Position numbers and translations under genes: made by a program. 64,000 nucleotides of DNA from Saccharopolyspora shandongensis. Its GTDB lineage: Bacteria > Actinomycetota > Actinomycetes > Mycobacteriales > Pseudonocardiaceae. The notes beneath the pieces were generated by a model. It saw only the letters and a program-made list of their open reading frames with translations, was not told where the DNA came from and made no database searches. The stretch lies in the NCBI RefSeq assembly GCF_900106995.1, contig NZ_FNOK01000003.1, positions 62,001 to 126,000 on the forward strand, in the 5' to 3' direction. Below, piece after piece: positions 1-8,089 of the stretch; the first letter of the stretch is position 1; every line of letters starts with the position of its first letter.

Positions 1-1487
1 CGCTTGACGTGCTCGACCGAGCGCATCCCGGCGCCGACCGCGCGCCACACGTCGGCGACCGTGGCATCCCGTTGCAGGTCGACGAAGTGCTCCGTCCACC
101 GCGCCGGGTCGCCGGTCTCGGCGGGCACCAGCCACAGCGGGCGCGGCTGCGCGACCGGCCGGTCGCCGGTCACCGGCGGGACGGGCGGCGCGGCGATCCG
201 GAAGCCGCTCTCGGTCGCCGCCTCGGCCCCGGCCGACAGGCCCTGGGCGAGGCAGCCGGCGAGGTCGTAGGTGCCGCGCGCGGCCCCGATCACCTTGGGC
301 AGCCCGGGTTTCTGCTCGGGCACGAACCCGGCCACCAGCTGGTCCCAGCGCACCGCGCCGCCCGCCTGGCTGAACAGGTGCACGGCCGGACTCCAGCCGC
401 CGCACACCGCCAGCAGATCGCACCCGACGTCCACCGGGGTGCCGGCGATCAGTCCCGCGCCGTCGATCTCGGCGATCCGCGCGGACGACACCCGCCGGTC
501 CCCCGTCGTGCCGACGACGGCGGAGCCGGTGAACACTTGAGCGCCGATCGACCGGGCCTGCTCGACGAGCCGCTGCGGCGGTTCGGGCCGGGTGTCGACG
601 ACCGCGCGGACACGCGCGCCCGCGGCGGCCAGGTCGAGCGCCGCGAGGTAAGCGCTGTCGGACGTCGTGACCACGACGGCCTCCCGGCCCGGCAGCACCG
701 CGAAGCGCTTGATGTAGCTGCGCACCGCCGAGGCGAGCATGATGCCCGGCCGGTCGTTGTCGGCGAAGACCATCGGCCGCTCGTGCGCCCCGGTGGCCAG
801 CACCACGCGCTGGGCGCGCACGTGCCACAGACGCTGGCGGTTGCCGCGGTGCTCGGCGATGAGCAGGTAGTTGTGGTCGTAGTGGCCCACGGTGGTGGCG
901 CGGGTCAGCACCCGCACCTCGGGCAGATCGACGAATTCCCGCGCCGCGCGGGAGATCCACTCGACGGCGGGCCGGCCGTCGATGCGCTCGCCGCCGTCCA
1001 GCAACGACCCGCCGAGCTCGCGGCCCTGCTCCACCAGCACCACCCTGGCGCCGCTGCGCCCTGCCGCCAGCGCGGCGGCGATCCCGGCCGGACCGGCGCC
1101 GACCACGACGACGTCGGCGTGCACGTACTTCTTGTCGTAGACGGTGGGATCCGGCGCGTTGCTCAGCCAGCCGATGCCCGAGAGGCTCGCGACCTGCAAG
1201 CCGTCGTAGAGCTCCAGCCGCGTCGCGGGCACCAGCGGCTCCGGGCCGCCGTCGAGCACCTGCACCAGCGCGTTCGGTTCGGTGCAGTCGGCGGTGACGA
1301 TGCCGCGCGGGCGGTCCCGGTAGATCGACGGGCCCACCTCGATCCGGCCGTTCGCGAGCAGCGCCGAGGCGAGCGTGTCGCCGGGATGCCCGGCGAACTC
1401 CATGCCGTCGAAGGTGCAGCGCAGCGTTCGGGTCCGGTCGATGCGACCGCCCTCCGGCAGGCGGGAAGGAGGAGTAGGCCGTGTCAT
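1..1487 (-). CDS. soxA: Sarcosine oxidase alpha subunit, partial (C-terminus beyond the window)
   Basis: This is the alpha subunit of heterotetrameric sarcosine oxidase, which oxidises sarcosine to glycine and passes the methyl carbon to tetrahydrofolate. About 495 codons are visible; the family is usually near 950-1000 residues, so the GcvT-like C-terminal half lies left of the window. I see an N-terminal ferredoxin-fold-like segment (residues 1-90) and then a dinucleotide-binding motif GAGPAG at about 130-135 inside a pyridine nucleotide-disulphide-reductase-like domain with VVVVGAGPAGIAAALAAG and VLATGAHERPMVF. The ATG at 1487 overlaps the soxD stop by four bases (ATGA), which supports this start and shows translational coupling. 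The gene order soxB-soxD-soxA is the usual sox operon order; soxG would be expected next. Confidence 0.93.
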   Translation of the reverse strand, partial: MTRPTPPSRLPEGGRIDRTRTLRCTFDGMEFAGHPGDTLASALLANGRIEVGPSIYRDRPRGIVTADCTEPNALVQVLDGGPEPLVPATRLELYDGLQVASLSGIGWLSNAPDPTVYDKKYVHADVVVVGAGPAGIAAALAAGRSGARVVLVEQGRELGGSLLDGGERIDGRPAVEWISRAAREFVDLPEVRVLTRATTVGHYDHNYLLIAEHRGNRQRLWHVRAQRVVLATGAHERPMVFADNDRPGIMLASAVRSYIKRFAVLPGREAVVVTTSDSAYLAALDLAAAGARVRAVVDTRPEPPQRLVEQARSIGAQVFTGSAVVGTTGDRRVSSARIAEIDGAGLIAGTPVDVGCDLLAVCGGWSPAVHLFSQAGGAVRWDQLVAGFVPEQKPGLPKVIGAARGTYDLAGCLAQGLSAGAEAATESGFRIAAPPVPPVTGDRPVAQPRPLWLVPAETGDPARWTEHFVDLQRDATVADVWRAVGAGMRSVEHVK

Positions 1488-1750
1488 GGCGCCACCTTTC
1501 CGGGCATCTCCGGGTGCATCTCGTTGGTCGCGGTGTCGCGGACGACGTTGAACCAGCGCCGGCAGCCCGCGGAGTGCGTCCAGCGCTCGTGGAACAACCC
1601 GCGCGGGTTGTCGCGCACGAACAGGTACTCGGCCCAGGCGGCGTCGTCGACGTCGGCGGGGCTCTCGGGGTAGTCGACGTGGGCCTGACCGCCGTAGTGG
1701 AACTCGGTCTCGTCCCGATCGCCGCACCAGGGGCAGTGGATCAGAAGCAT
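1484..1750 (-). CDS. soxD: Sarcosine oxidase delta subunit
   Basis: This is the small zinc-binding delta subunit (88 residues) of heterotetrameric sarcosine oxidase. It opens MLLIHCPWCGDRDETEF, giving the Cys6-x2-Cys9 zinc pair, and has a later HSAGCRRWF segment that supplies the remaining His/Cys ligands. An in-frame ATG lies 60 bases upstream at 1810, but family members begin at MLLI or a close match, and the upstream extension would run through the inverted repeat at 1770-1811, so 1750 is preferred. It is placed between soxB and soxA on the minus strand, 64 bases after soxB, and overlaps soxA by four bases. Length and motif are both typical of the family. Confidence 0.93.
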   Translation of the reverse strand: MLLIHCPWCGDRDETEFHYGGQAHVDYPESPADVDDAAWAEYLFVRDNPRGLFHERWTHSAGCRRWFNVVRDTATNEMHPEMPGKVAP

Positions 1751-1769
1751 CAGGGCCTCCAAACGGGGT

Positions 1770-1811
1770 CGTGAGCGTTTTGGATTGCCATGGCGGTCCA
1801 AAACACTCACG
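1770..1811 (-). promoter_or_regulatory. Long hairpin between soxB and soxD
   Basis: The arms CGTGAGCGTTTTGGA (1770-1784) and TCCAAAACACTCACG (1797-1811) are complementary over 15 bases except for one G.T pair, with a 12-base loop. The hairpin fills most of the 64-base soxB-soxD gap. It lacks a clear T-run, so it could be a partial terminator, an mRNA processing or stabilising structure that sets subunit ratios, or a remnant of a repeat. Complementarity is seen directly; function is inferred. Confidence 0.6.
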
Positions 1812-1814
1812 AGC

Positions 1815-3035
1815 TCAGTGGGCGACGGCGGCTGCGCCGTGTTCGTCGATCAGGGCTCCGGTTCGGAACCGGTCGAGGCCGTAGGGCTCGTTGAGCGGGT
1901 GCGGGGAACCGGTGGCGATCGTGTGCGCGTACGCCCAGCCCACCCCGGGCGTGGCCTTGAAACCGCCGGTTCCCCAGCCGCAGTTGAGGAAGAGGTTCTC
2001 GAACGGCGTCGGCCCGATGATCGGCGAGGCGTCCGGCGTGACGTCCACGGTGCCCGCCCAGGTCCGGATCACGTGCGCCCGCGCGAAGATCGGGAACAGC
2101 TCCAGCGCCGCGGCCATCTGGCGCTCGATCACGTGCACCGATCCGCGCTGGCCGTAACCGTTGTAGGAGTCGATGCCCGCGCCCAGCACCAGTTCGCCCT
2201 TGTGCGCCTGGCTGCAGTAGACGTGCACGTGGTTGGACATGACCACGCACGGGTGGATCGGCTCCAGCAGCTCCGACACCAGCGCCTGCAGCGGGTGGCT
2301 CTGCAGCGGCAGGCGCAGCCCGAGCGTGTCGGTCAGCAGCGTCGTCCGGCCGGCCGCCGCGAGCGCCACGCGGCCCGCGCCGATCGGGCCGAGCGACGTC
2401 CGCACGCCGGTCACCCGGTCGCCGTCGGTCTCGAATCCCGTTACCTCGCAACCCTGGATCAGGTCCACGCCCATCTCGTCGGCCTTGCGGGCGAACGCCC
2501 ACGCCACGTGGTCGTGCTTGGCGATCCCGCCGCGCCGCTGCAGCGTCGCGCCCAGCACCGGGTACCGGATGCCGTCGGAGAGGTTCAGGATCGGGCACAG
2601 CTCCGCGATCTCGGCCGGCTCCACCCATTCCGCGTCGACCCCGTTGAGCCGGTTGGCGAACACCCGCCGCCGGGAGTCCCGGACCTCCTGCTCGGTGTGC
2701 GCGAGGTTGAGCACGCCGCGCTGGCTGAGCAGGAAGTCGTACTCCAGCTCGGCGGGCAGCTGCTCCCACAGGTCCAGCGCGTGGTTGTAGAGCGCCGCGC
2801 TGGCGTCGAAGAGGTAGTTGGAGCGGATGATCGTCGTGTTGCGCGCCATGTTGCCGCCGGCCAGCCAGCCGCGTTCGAGCACCGCGACGTCGGTGATGCC
2901 GTGGTTGCGCGCCAGGTAGTAGGCCGTCGCCAGGCCGTGGCCGCCGGAGCCGACGATCACCACCTCGTAGTGCCGCTTGGGTTCCGGGGTGCGCCACAGC
3001 CGCGGCGGCGGCTCGGGCAACAGGGGACGTGACAC
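1815..3035 (-). CDS. soxB: Sarcosine oxidase beta subunit
   Basis: This is the flavoprotein beta subunit (406 residues) of heterotetrameric sarcosine oxidase, the site of amine oxidation and covalent FMN attachment. A DAO-type Rossmann motif [18 protein letters not shown] starts near residue 25. The sequence KHDHVAW places a histidine at residue 174, where this subunit family is known to attach FMN covalently (about His173). The C-terminus carries the typical [17 protein letters not shown]-binding segment. The GTG start at 3035 follows a GGGAGG ribosome binding site five bases upstream. It is the first gene of the soxBDA(G) operon and diverges from the GntR gene at 3132, with a perfect palindrome between them that may control both. 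Confidence 0.95.
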   Translation of the reverse strand: MSRPLLPEPPPRLWRTPEPKRHYEVVIVGSGGHGLATAYYLARNHGITDVAVLERGWLAGGNMARNTTIIRSNYLFDASAALYNHALDLWEQLPAELEYDFLLSQRGVLNLAHTEQEVRDSRRRVFANRLNGVDAEWVEPAEIAELCPILNLSDGIRYPVLGATLQRRGGIAKHDHVAWAFARKADEMGVDLIQGCEVTGFETDGDRVTGVRTSLGPIGAGRVALAAAGRTTLLTDTLGLRLPLQSHPLQALVSELLEPIHPCVVMSNHVHVYCSQAHKGELVLGAGIDSYNGYGQRGSVHVIERQMAAALELFPIFARAHVIRTWAGTVDVTPDASPIIGPTPFENLFLNCGWGTGGFKATPGVGWAYAHTIATGSPHPLNEPYGLDRFRTGALIDEHGAAAVAH

Positions 3036-3096
3036 CGCAGCCTCCCGCAGAAGCAGGTTCTACCAGGGGAAATGACACGAGTAGAAGTTATCGACA

Positions 3097-3110
3097 ACTG
3101 ATATATCAGT
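3097..3110. promoter_or_regulatory. Perfect 14-bp palindrome, candidate GntR operator
   Basis: ACTGATATATCAGT is fully self-complementary and sits in the 96-base divergent gap between soxB (start 3035) and the GntR/FCD regulator (start 3132), 21 bases before the regulator's start codon. GntR/FCD proteins often bind short AT-rich palindromes in such gaps and repress themselves and the divergent catabolic operon. The palindrome is seen; the binding protein is inferred. Confidence 0.6.
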
Positions 3111-3131
3111 CTTTCGGGTAGGCTACGAGAC

Positions 3132-3788
3132 GTGCCCGCAGCCGTCAATTCCCGATCCGGCGACCCGCTCTCCCAGGCCGAGCGCGCGTACCTGACGCTG
3201 CGCGACCTGATCCTGACCCTGCGGCTGCCGCCCGGCGCTCCGGTGCAGGAGGAGCCGCTGACCACCGAGCTCGGCATCGGCCGCACCCCGTTCCGGGAGG
3301 CAGTCAAGCGGCTGGAGGCCGAGTCGCTGGTGGCGATCTACCCGCGCCGCGGCAGCTTCGTCACCGAGGTCAACATCACCGACCACGCGCTGATCGCCGA
3401 CGTGCGCCGCCGCTTGGAAGGGCACGCCGCCCGCCGCGCCGCCGAGCGCGCGACCGAGGCGGAGCGGTCCGAACTCGACGAGCTGCGGGCGCTGGCCGAT
3501 GACCTCGGCGGCGAGCAGGCGGTGATCATGGACGTCGACTCGCGGGTGCACCGCACGATCTACCGCTGCACCCACAACCGCTACCTCGAAGGCACCCTCG
3601 GCCAGTACTACAACCTGGCGCTGCGGATCTGGCACCTGTTCTTCGACCGGCTGCCGGACGTCTCCGAGCACGTCGAGGAGCACGCGGAACTGCTCAAGGC
3701 GGTGATCGCCGCGGACGCCGACCGCGCGGACCGCATCGCGGTCGCCCACGTCGACCACTTCGAGCAGGCCATCCGCCGGCTGATCTGA
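3132..3788 (+). CDS. GntR family regulator, FCD (FadR) subfamily
   Basis: This is a 218-residue transcription factor. Residues 14-80 form a winged helix of GntR type (RAYLTLRDLILTLRLPPGAPVQ ... GIGRTPFREAVKRLEAESLV ... RRGSFV), and the remainder is an all-helical FCD ligand domain with the metal/ligand residues expected in this class: DVRRRLEGHAARRA, the VHRTIYRCTHN segment and HxEHAELLKAVIAAD. It diverges from soxB and precedes the dimethylglycine dehydrogenase gene, so it probably senses a methylated glycine or its product and controls one or both sides. The GTG start fits the family length. The palindrome at 3097-3110 is its likely operator. Confidence 0.9.
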   Translation: MPAAVNSRSGDPLSQAERAYLTLRDLILTLRLPPGAPVQEEPLTTELGIGRTPFREAVKRLEAESLVAIYPRRGSFVTEVNITDHALIADVRRRLEGHAARRAAERATEAERSELDELRALADDLGGEQAVIMDVDSRVHRTIYRCTHNRYLEGTLGQYYNLALRIWHLFFDRLPDVSEHVEEHAELLKAVIAADADRADRIAVAHVDHFEQAIRRLI

Positions 3789-4030
3789 CCGCGGTTCCAA
3801 CGGAAATCGAAGATCCGGTTTCCATTGATATTGCGGCCCCGCCCGGGGCGCCGAGGCGGATCTCGGGGATTCCCCTGACCCCGCAACGTGATCCGCGTTG
3901 ATCCGTTCCGGTCGGCCGCCACCCGGACGCGCGCGCCGGGGCGCACCGCGCGTGGCCTCCGGCCCTCGACCGGCCGATGCGGAAATTGACTCGCGCGTGT
4001 CCTTGACGCGACCCTTGGTCGAAGCGCACT

Positions 4031-4066
4031 GTTGCGATACACGCGGAGAGTTGTCGTAGACGCAAC
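4031..4066. promoter_or_regulatory. Inverted-repeat region upstream of dimethylglycine dehydrogenase
   Basis: The 290-base stretch 3789-4078 holds no gene that I can support. Close to its right end the arms GTTGCG (4031-4036) and CGCAAC (4061-4066) are complementary, and TTGTCGTAGACGCAA (4051-4065) is itself an imperfect palindrome (TTG-TC...GA-C-CAA). Two TTGAC-type -35-like hexamers lie just upstream, near 3987 and 4002. This is a plausible promoter/operator for the dimethylglycine dehydrogenase operon, perhaps for the neighbouring GntR protein, but I cannot identify the regulator. Confidence 0.35.
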
Positions 4067-4078
4067 AAGGCGGCAGCG

Positions 4079-6550
4079 ATGGATTCGAGCACCCAAGTCC
4101 TCGTCGTCGGGGCCGGCATCGTGGGGTGCAGCACCGCATACCACCTGGCGCGCCTCGGGATCACCGATGTCCTCGTGGTGGAACAGGGACCGCTGTTCGC
4201 CACCGGTGGTTCCAGCTCGCACGCGCCCGGCCTGGTCTTCCAGACCAACCCGTCCGAGACGATGAGCCGCCTGGCCGCCGACACCGTCCGCTGCTACGCC
4301 GGGCTGGAGCTCGACGGGCTGCCGTGCTTCCACCAGGTCGGCGGGATCGAGGTCGCGGCGACGCCGGAGCGCTGGGCGGATCTCCAGCGCAAGCTCGGCT
4401 TGGCCACCGCGTGGGGCATCCGGGGCGAGCTGCTCGACCCGCGGCAGGTGCACGACCGCATCCCGCAGATCGACCCGGCGCGCATCCACGGCGGCCTGCA
4501 CGTGCCCACCGACGGCGTCGCCAAGCCGGTCCGCGCCGCGGAGGCGATGGCGCGCGAGGCGAAGCGGCTCGGCGTGCGGTTCGCCGCGGGCACCGAGGTG
4601 ATCGGCTTCGAGGTGCGCGACGGGCGGATCCGCACCGCGCACACCTCCGGCGGCGACGTGGCAGTGCAGACCGTGTTGTGCTGCGCGGGAATCTGGGGCC
4701 CGCAGGTCGGCCGGCTGGCCGGGGTGTCGATCCCGGTGCAGCCGCTGGCGCACCAGTACGCCGTGACCAGCCCGGTGCCGGGCCTGGAGCCGGCCGACGG
4801 CGAGGTCCGGCAGCCGATCCTGCGGCACCAGGACAGCTCCATGTACTTCCGGCAGATCCACGACCGCTACGGCATCGGCTCCTACCAGCACCGCGCGATC
4901 CCGGTGCGCAGCGACGACCTGCTGCCCACCGCCGCGCCGGGCGCGGGCGCCGAGGCGCCGTCGGAGGGCGGCGGCTGGAAGGGCATGGCGTCGGTGCAGC
5001 CGTTCACGCCCGAGGACTTCGCCGGGCCGTGGGCGGATGCCTGCGAGCTGCTGCCCGCGCTGCGCCACACCGAGATCACCGAGGGCATGAACGGCCTGTT
5101 CCTGTTCACCGCCGACGGCATGCCGGTGCTCGGCCCGAGCAACGAGGTCGGCAACTTCTGGGTCGCCGAGGCCGTCTGGATCACCCACGCCGCCGGGGTC
5201 GGCCGGGCGATGGCGCAGTGGCTGGCCGGCGAGGTGCCCGGCATCGACCTGCGGCAGGCCGATCTCCGCCGCTTCGAGGACTTCGCGCACAGTCCGTCCT
5301 ATGTGGGCGAACGCGGCGCGCAGAGCTTCCGCGAGGTCTACGACATCATCCACCCGCAGCAGCCGCCGGAGCACCCGCGCCCGCTGCGCACCAGCCCGTT
5401 CCACGACCGGCAGCGCGAGCTCGGCGCGGTGTTCCTCGAAGCGAACGGCTGGGAGCGGCCGCACTGGTACGAGAGCAACAAGTCCCTGGTCGACGGCCGC
5501 GACATCGCCCAGCCTGGGCCGTGGGCGGGGCGCTACTGGTCCCCGATCGTCGGCGCCGAACACCAGGCCACCCGTGAGCGAGCAGCGATGTACGACATGA
5601 CTTCCCTCCCCCGCGCGGAAGTCACCGGTCGCGGCGCCCTGGACCTGCTGCAGCGGCTGACCACCAACCAGCTCGACCGGCCGCCCGGCTACGTCACCTA
5701 CACGCTGATGCTGGAGCCCACCGCGGGCATCCGGGCCGACATCACGGTCGCCCGGCTGGCGCGGGACGCCTTCCAGATCGGCTGCAACGGCCCGCGCGAC
5801 ATCGCCTGGCTGCGCCGCCACGCCGACGAGGCGGTCCAGGTCCGCGACATCACCGGCGGCACGTGCTGCATCGGCCTGTGGGGGCCGCGGGCCCGGGACG
5901 TGCTCGCGAAGCTGGCCGACCGGGACGTCTCGCACGAGGCCTTCCGGTTCTTCCGCGCGAAGCGGCTGTTCGTCGGCGAGGTGCCGGTACTCGCGCTGCG
6001 ACTGTCCTATGTGGGCGAACTCGGCTGGGAGCTGTACGCCTCGGCGGAGTTCGGCAGGCGGCTGTGGGACCTGCTGGCCGCCGCCGGCGCCGAGCACGGC
6101 ATCTTCCCCGGCGGTCGCGGCGCGTTCAACGGACTGCGCCTGGAGAAGGGATACCGAGCCTGGGGGGCGGACATGTGGAGCTTGCACGATCCCGATGAAG
6201 CGGGCCTGGCCTTCGCGGTGAAGGCGGACAAGGGCGAGTTCATCGGGCGGGACGCGTTGCTGCGGCGCCGGGAGCAGGCCCCGCGGCGGCGGTTGTGCTG
6301 TCTGCGGATCGACGACGGCACCGTGTTGATGGGATCCGAGCCGGTGTTCGCCGACGACGCCCCCGTCGGCTTCACGACGAGCGCCGGCTATGGGCACAGC
6401 GTCGGAGCGAGCCTCGCCTACGCGTGGCTGCCCGCCGAGCTGTCCGATCCGGGCACCCCCGTGCGGGTGTCCTACTTCGACCAGCGATATCCGGCGACGG
6501 TCGTCGCTGACCCCGTGTTCGACCCCGAGATGACCAGAATGCGCTGCTGA
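4079..6550 (+). CDS. Dimethylglycine/sarcosine dehydrogenase (FAD- and folate-dependent)
   Basis: This 823-residue protein should demethylate N,N-dimethylglycine (or sarcosine), passing the methylene group to tetrahydrofolate. It has an N-terminal DAO domain with GAGIVG at residues 11-16, the GGSSSHAPGLVFQ segment with His48 (dimethylglycine oxidases attach FAD covalently at the equivalent His), a central FAO_M-type region, and a C-terminal GcvT aminomethyltransferase half (about 425-823) with the NGLRLEKGYRAWGADMW signature. Length and architecture match actinobacterial and mitochondrial dimethylglycine dehydrogenases. It sits between the sox regulator and one-carbon genes, so it is the middle step of glycine betaine breakdown. 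Whether the electron acceptor is oxygen or another carrier cannot be told from sequence. Confidence 0.9.
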   Translation: MDSSTQVLVVGAGIVGCSTAYHLARLGITDVLVVEQGPLFATGGSSSHAPGLVFQTNPSETMSRLAADTVRCYAGLELDGLPCFHQVGGIEVAATPERWADLQRKLGLATAWGIRGELLDPRQVHDRIPQIDPARIHGGLHVPTDGVAKPVRAAEAMAREAKRLGVRFAAGTEVIGFEVRDGRIRTAHTSGGDVAVQTVLCCAGIWGPQVGRLAGVSIPVQPLAHQYAVTSPVPGLEPADGEVRQPILRHQDSSMYFRQIHDRYGIGSYQHRAIPVRSDDLLPTAAPGAGAEAPSEGGGWKGMASVQPFTPEDFAGPWADACELLPALRHTEITEGMNGLFLFTADGMPVLGPSNEVGNFWVAEAVWITHAAGVGRAMAQWLAGEVPGIDLRQADLRRFEDFAHSPSYVGERGAQSFREVYDIIHPQQPPEHPRPLRTSPFHDRQRELGAVFLEANGWERPHWYESNKSLVDGRDIAQPGPWAGRYWSPIVGAEHQATRERAAMYDMTSLPRAEVTGRGALDLLQRLTTNQLDRPPGYVTYTLMLEPTAGIRADITVARLARDAFQIGCNGPRDIAWLRRHADEAVQVRDITGGTCCIGLWGPRARDVLAKLADRDVSHEAFRFFRAKRLFVGEVPVLALRLSYVGELGWELYASAEFGRRLWDLLAAAGAEHGIFPGGRGAFNGLRLEKGYRAWGADMWSLHDPDEAGLAFAVKADKGEFIGRDALLRRREQAPRRRLCCLRIDDGTVLMGSEPVFADDAPVGFTTSAGYGHSVGASLAYAWLPAELSDPGTPVRVSYFDQRYPATVVADPVFDPEMTRMRC

Positions 6551-6670
6551 TCGGCGCACTTCCACGCCAGACCTGCAAAGCGCCCGGCCGCGGTGATCGG
6601 CCAGCGGTGCGGGTGCCGTACACCCCGCTGCACCCTCGGATCTGAAGGAGCTTGTCGTTGAAATCGACTT

Positions 6671-6860
6671 GGTTCTTGCTTTTGAAGCGGCGAAGCCGCT
6701 TAGCCCACCCTCGCAGCTCGCGCCGCCGCGGGTTCTCAGGTGGTGTCTCGCGAGGACAGCCCCGGCGTGGTGTATCGGACATACATGAGTCGGGGATCCC
6801 ACAGCGAGACGCCGCCTGAGGTTCCGCCACCCGCACCGCCAAGCAAAACGACCACGAACC
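6671..6860 (+). repeat. Dispersed structured element, copy A (REP-like palindrome plus long nested hairpin)
   Basis: This fills most of the 329-base gap 6551-6879 between two plus-strand genes; the first 120 bases of that gap show nothing I recognise. It starts with GGTTC and the palindrome GAAGCGGCGAAGCCGCTT (6684-6701). The outer hairpin arms are 6735-6751 (CTCAGGTGGTGTCTCGC) and 6804-6820, pairing over 17 bases with two T.G pairs (6741/6814 and 6744/6811). The inner stem 6760-6766 pairs with 6789-6795 with one G.T pair (6765/6790), and the tip is TGTAT/ATACA around loop CGGAC. The same scaffold recurs at 46.84 and 59.65 kb with different but complementary arms, and in shortened form at 39.22 kb. 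The element ends around GAACC at 6856-6860, a rough inverted copy of its start. Confidence 0.85.
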
Positions 6861-6879
6861 AGTCACGGAGGAACCAGTC

Positions 6880-8073
6880 ATGAGCATCAACCCGAACCCC
6901 GGCGTCCTGCTCTACCCGCGCCTGCGCAAGTCGCCGTTCTTCTACGCCTCGCGGCGGCACGGTGTCGGCCTCTACAGCGTGTACAACCACACCTACCACG
7001 CCCGCCACTACGGCGACCCGATCGGCGAGTACTGGGCGCTGCTGGAAGGCGTGACGCTGTGGGACGTCGGCGTCGAGCGGCAGGTGGAGATCACCGGACC
7101 CGACGCGTTCGAGTTCACCAACATGCTCGTGCCGCGAGACCTGACCAAGTGCAAGGTCGGGCAGTGCAAGTACGTGTTCGTCACCGCCGAGGACGGCGGC
7201 ATCATCAACGACCCGGTGCTGCTGCGGCTCGGCGAGAACCACTTCTGGCTGTCGCTGGCCGACAGCGACGTGCTGCTGTGGGCGAAGGGCCTGGCGCACA
7301 ACCTGGGGATGGACGTGCAGATCCGGGAGCCGGACGTCGGGCCGGTGCAGATCCAGGGGCCGAAGTCGCGGGACGTGCTGGTCGACCTGTTCGGCGAGTC
7401 CATCTTGGACGTTCCCTACTACTACGCCGTCGACCGCGAGCTCGACGGCATGCGGGTGGTGGTGTCGCGCACCGGCTACACCGCCGAGCTCGGCTACGAG
7501 ATCTACCTGCACGACGCGAGCCGCGACGGCGTGAAGCTGTGGGACGCAATCTGGGAGGCCGGGAAACCGCACGACCTGAAGGTGATCGGGCCGTGCCACA
7601 TCCGGCGCATCGAGGCCGGCATCCTGTCCTGGGGCTGCGACATCACCTACGACACGAACCCGTTCGAGGTGGGCTACGGCTTCGAGAAGACCTGGATGGT
7701 CGACCTCGACCAGGAGGCCGACTTCATCGGCAAGGCCGCCCTGCGGCGGATCAAGGACGAGGGCATCAGCCGCAAGCTCGTGGGCGTCGAGATCGGCGGC
7801 CCGAGCGTGGGTTCGTTCAACGACGGCGCGATGATCGACACCTTCGACGTGCACGACCCGCACGGCCTGCGCATCGGCGAGGTCACCTCGGCCTGCTACT
7901 CGCCGCGGCTGGAGCGCAACATCGGCTACGCGATGGTGCCGATCGCCTACCACGAGCTGGGCACCGAGCTGGTGGTGGACACCCAGCACGGCCCGCAGGA
8001 AGCGGTGGTGGTGGAGAAGCCGTTCCTGGATCCCACCAAGGACATCCCGAAAAAACTCGTCCGGACGGCGTGA
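6880..8073 (+). CDS. GcvT/DmdA-like tetrahydrofolate-dependent methyl (aminomethyl) transferase
   Basis: This 397-residue protein belongs to the GcvT fold: a folate-binding N-terminal half (about 40-290) and a C-terminal barrel (about 300-390). Stretches such as WDVGVERQVEITGPDA, KCKVGQCKYVF, LADSDVLLWAKGLA, IREPDVGPVQIQGPKS and the SRTGYTAELGYEIYL segment resemble the DmdA-like branch of the family (DMSP demethylase and relatives) more than glycine-cleavage T protein. It probably moves a methyl group from a methylated N or S compound to tetrahydrofolate. It has a clear GGAGGA ribosome binding site at 6868-6873 and is followed 16 bases later by the folate-reductase-like gene. The true substrate is unknown; glycine betaine, DMSP or another onium compound are all possible. 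Confidence 0.8.
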   Translation: MSINPNPGVLLYPRLRKSPFFYASRRHGVGLYSVYNHTYHARHYGDPIGEYWALLEGVTLWDVGVERQVEITGPDAFEFTNMLVPRDLTKCKVGQCKYVFVTAEDGGIINDPVLLRLGENHFWLSLADSDVLLWAKGLAHNLGMDVQIREPDVGPVQIQGPKSRDVLVDLFGESILDVPYYYAVDRELDGMRVVVSRTGYTAELGYEIYLHDASRDGVKLWDAIWEAGKPHDLKVIGPCHIRRIEAGILSWGCDITYDTNPFEVGYGFEKTWMVDLDQEADFIGKAALRRIKDEGISRKLVGVEIGGPSVGSFNDGAMIDTFDVHDPHGLRIGEVTSACYSPRLERNIGYAMVPIAYHELGTELVVDTQHGPQEAVVVEKPFLDPTKDIPKKLVRTA

Positions 8074-8089
8074 CGGGGAGGTGATCGCG

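Noticed and set aside
3789-4078. Glycine riboswitch before the dimethylglycine dehydrogenase gene
   Set aside because: No tandem aptamer-like pairing or conserved core could be found, only a weak inverted repeat.
3608-6802. Minus-strand frame opposite dimethylglycine dehydrogenase that runs into the repeat element
   Set aside because: The dehydrogenase on the plus strand has complete domains and cofactor motifs. The minus-strand product is low complexity and shares its N-terminal part only with other copies of the repeat, so it reflects the repeat, not a gene.
6671-6860. Copy A as an ordinary rho-independent terminator
   Set aside because: There is no T-run after the hairpin, the structure has an additional inner stem and REP-like left end, and homologous copies lie in unrelated contexts.
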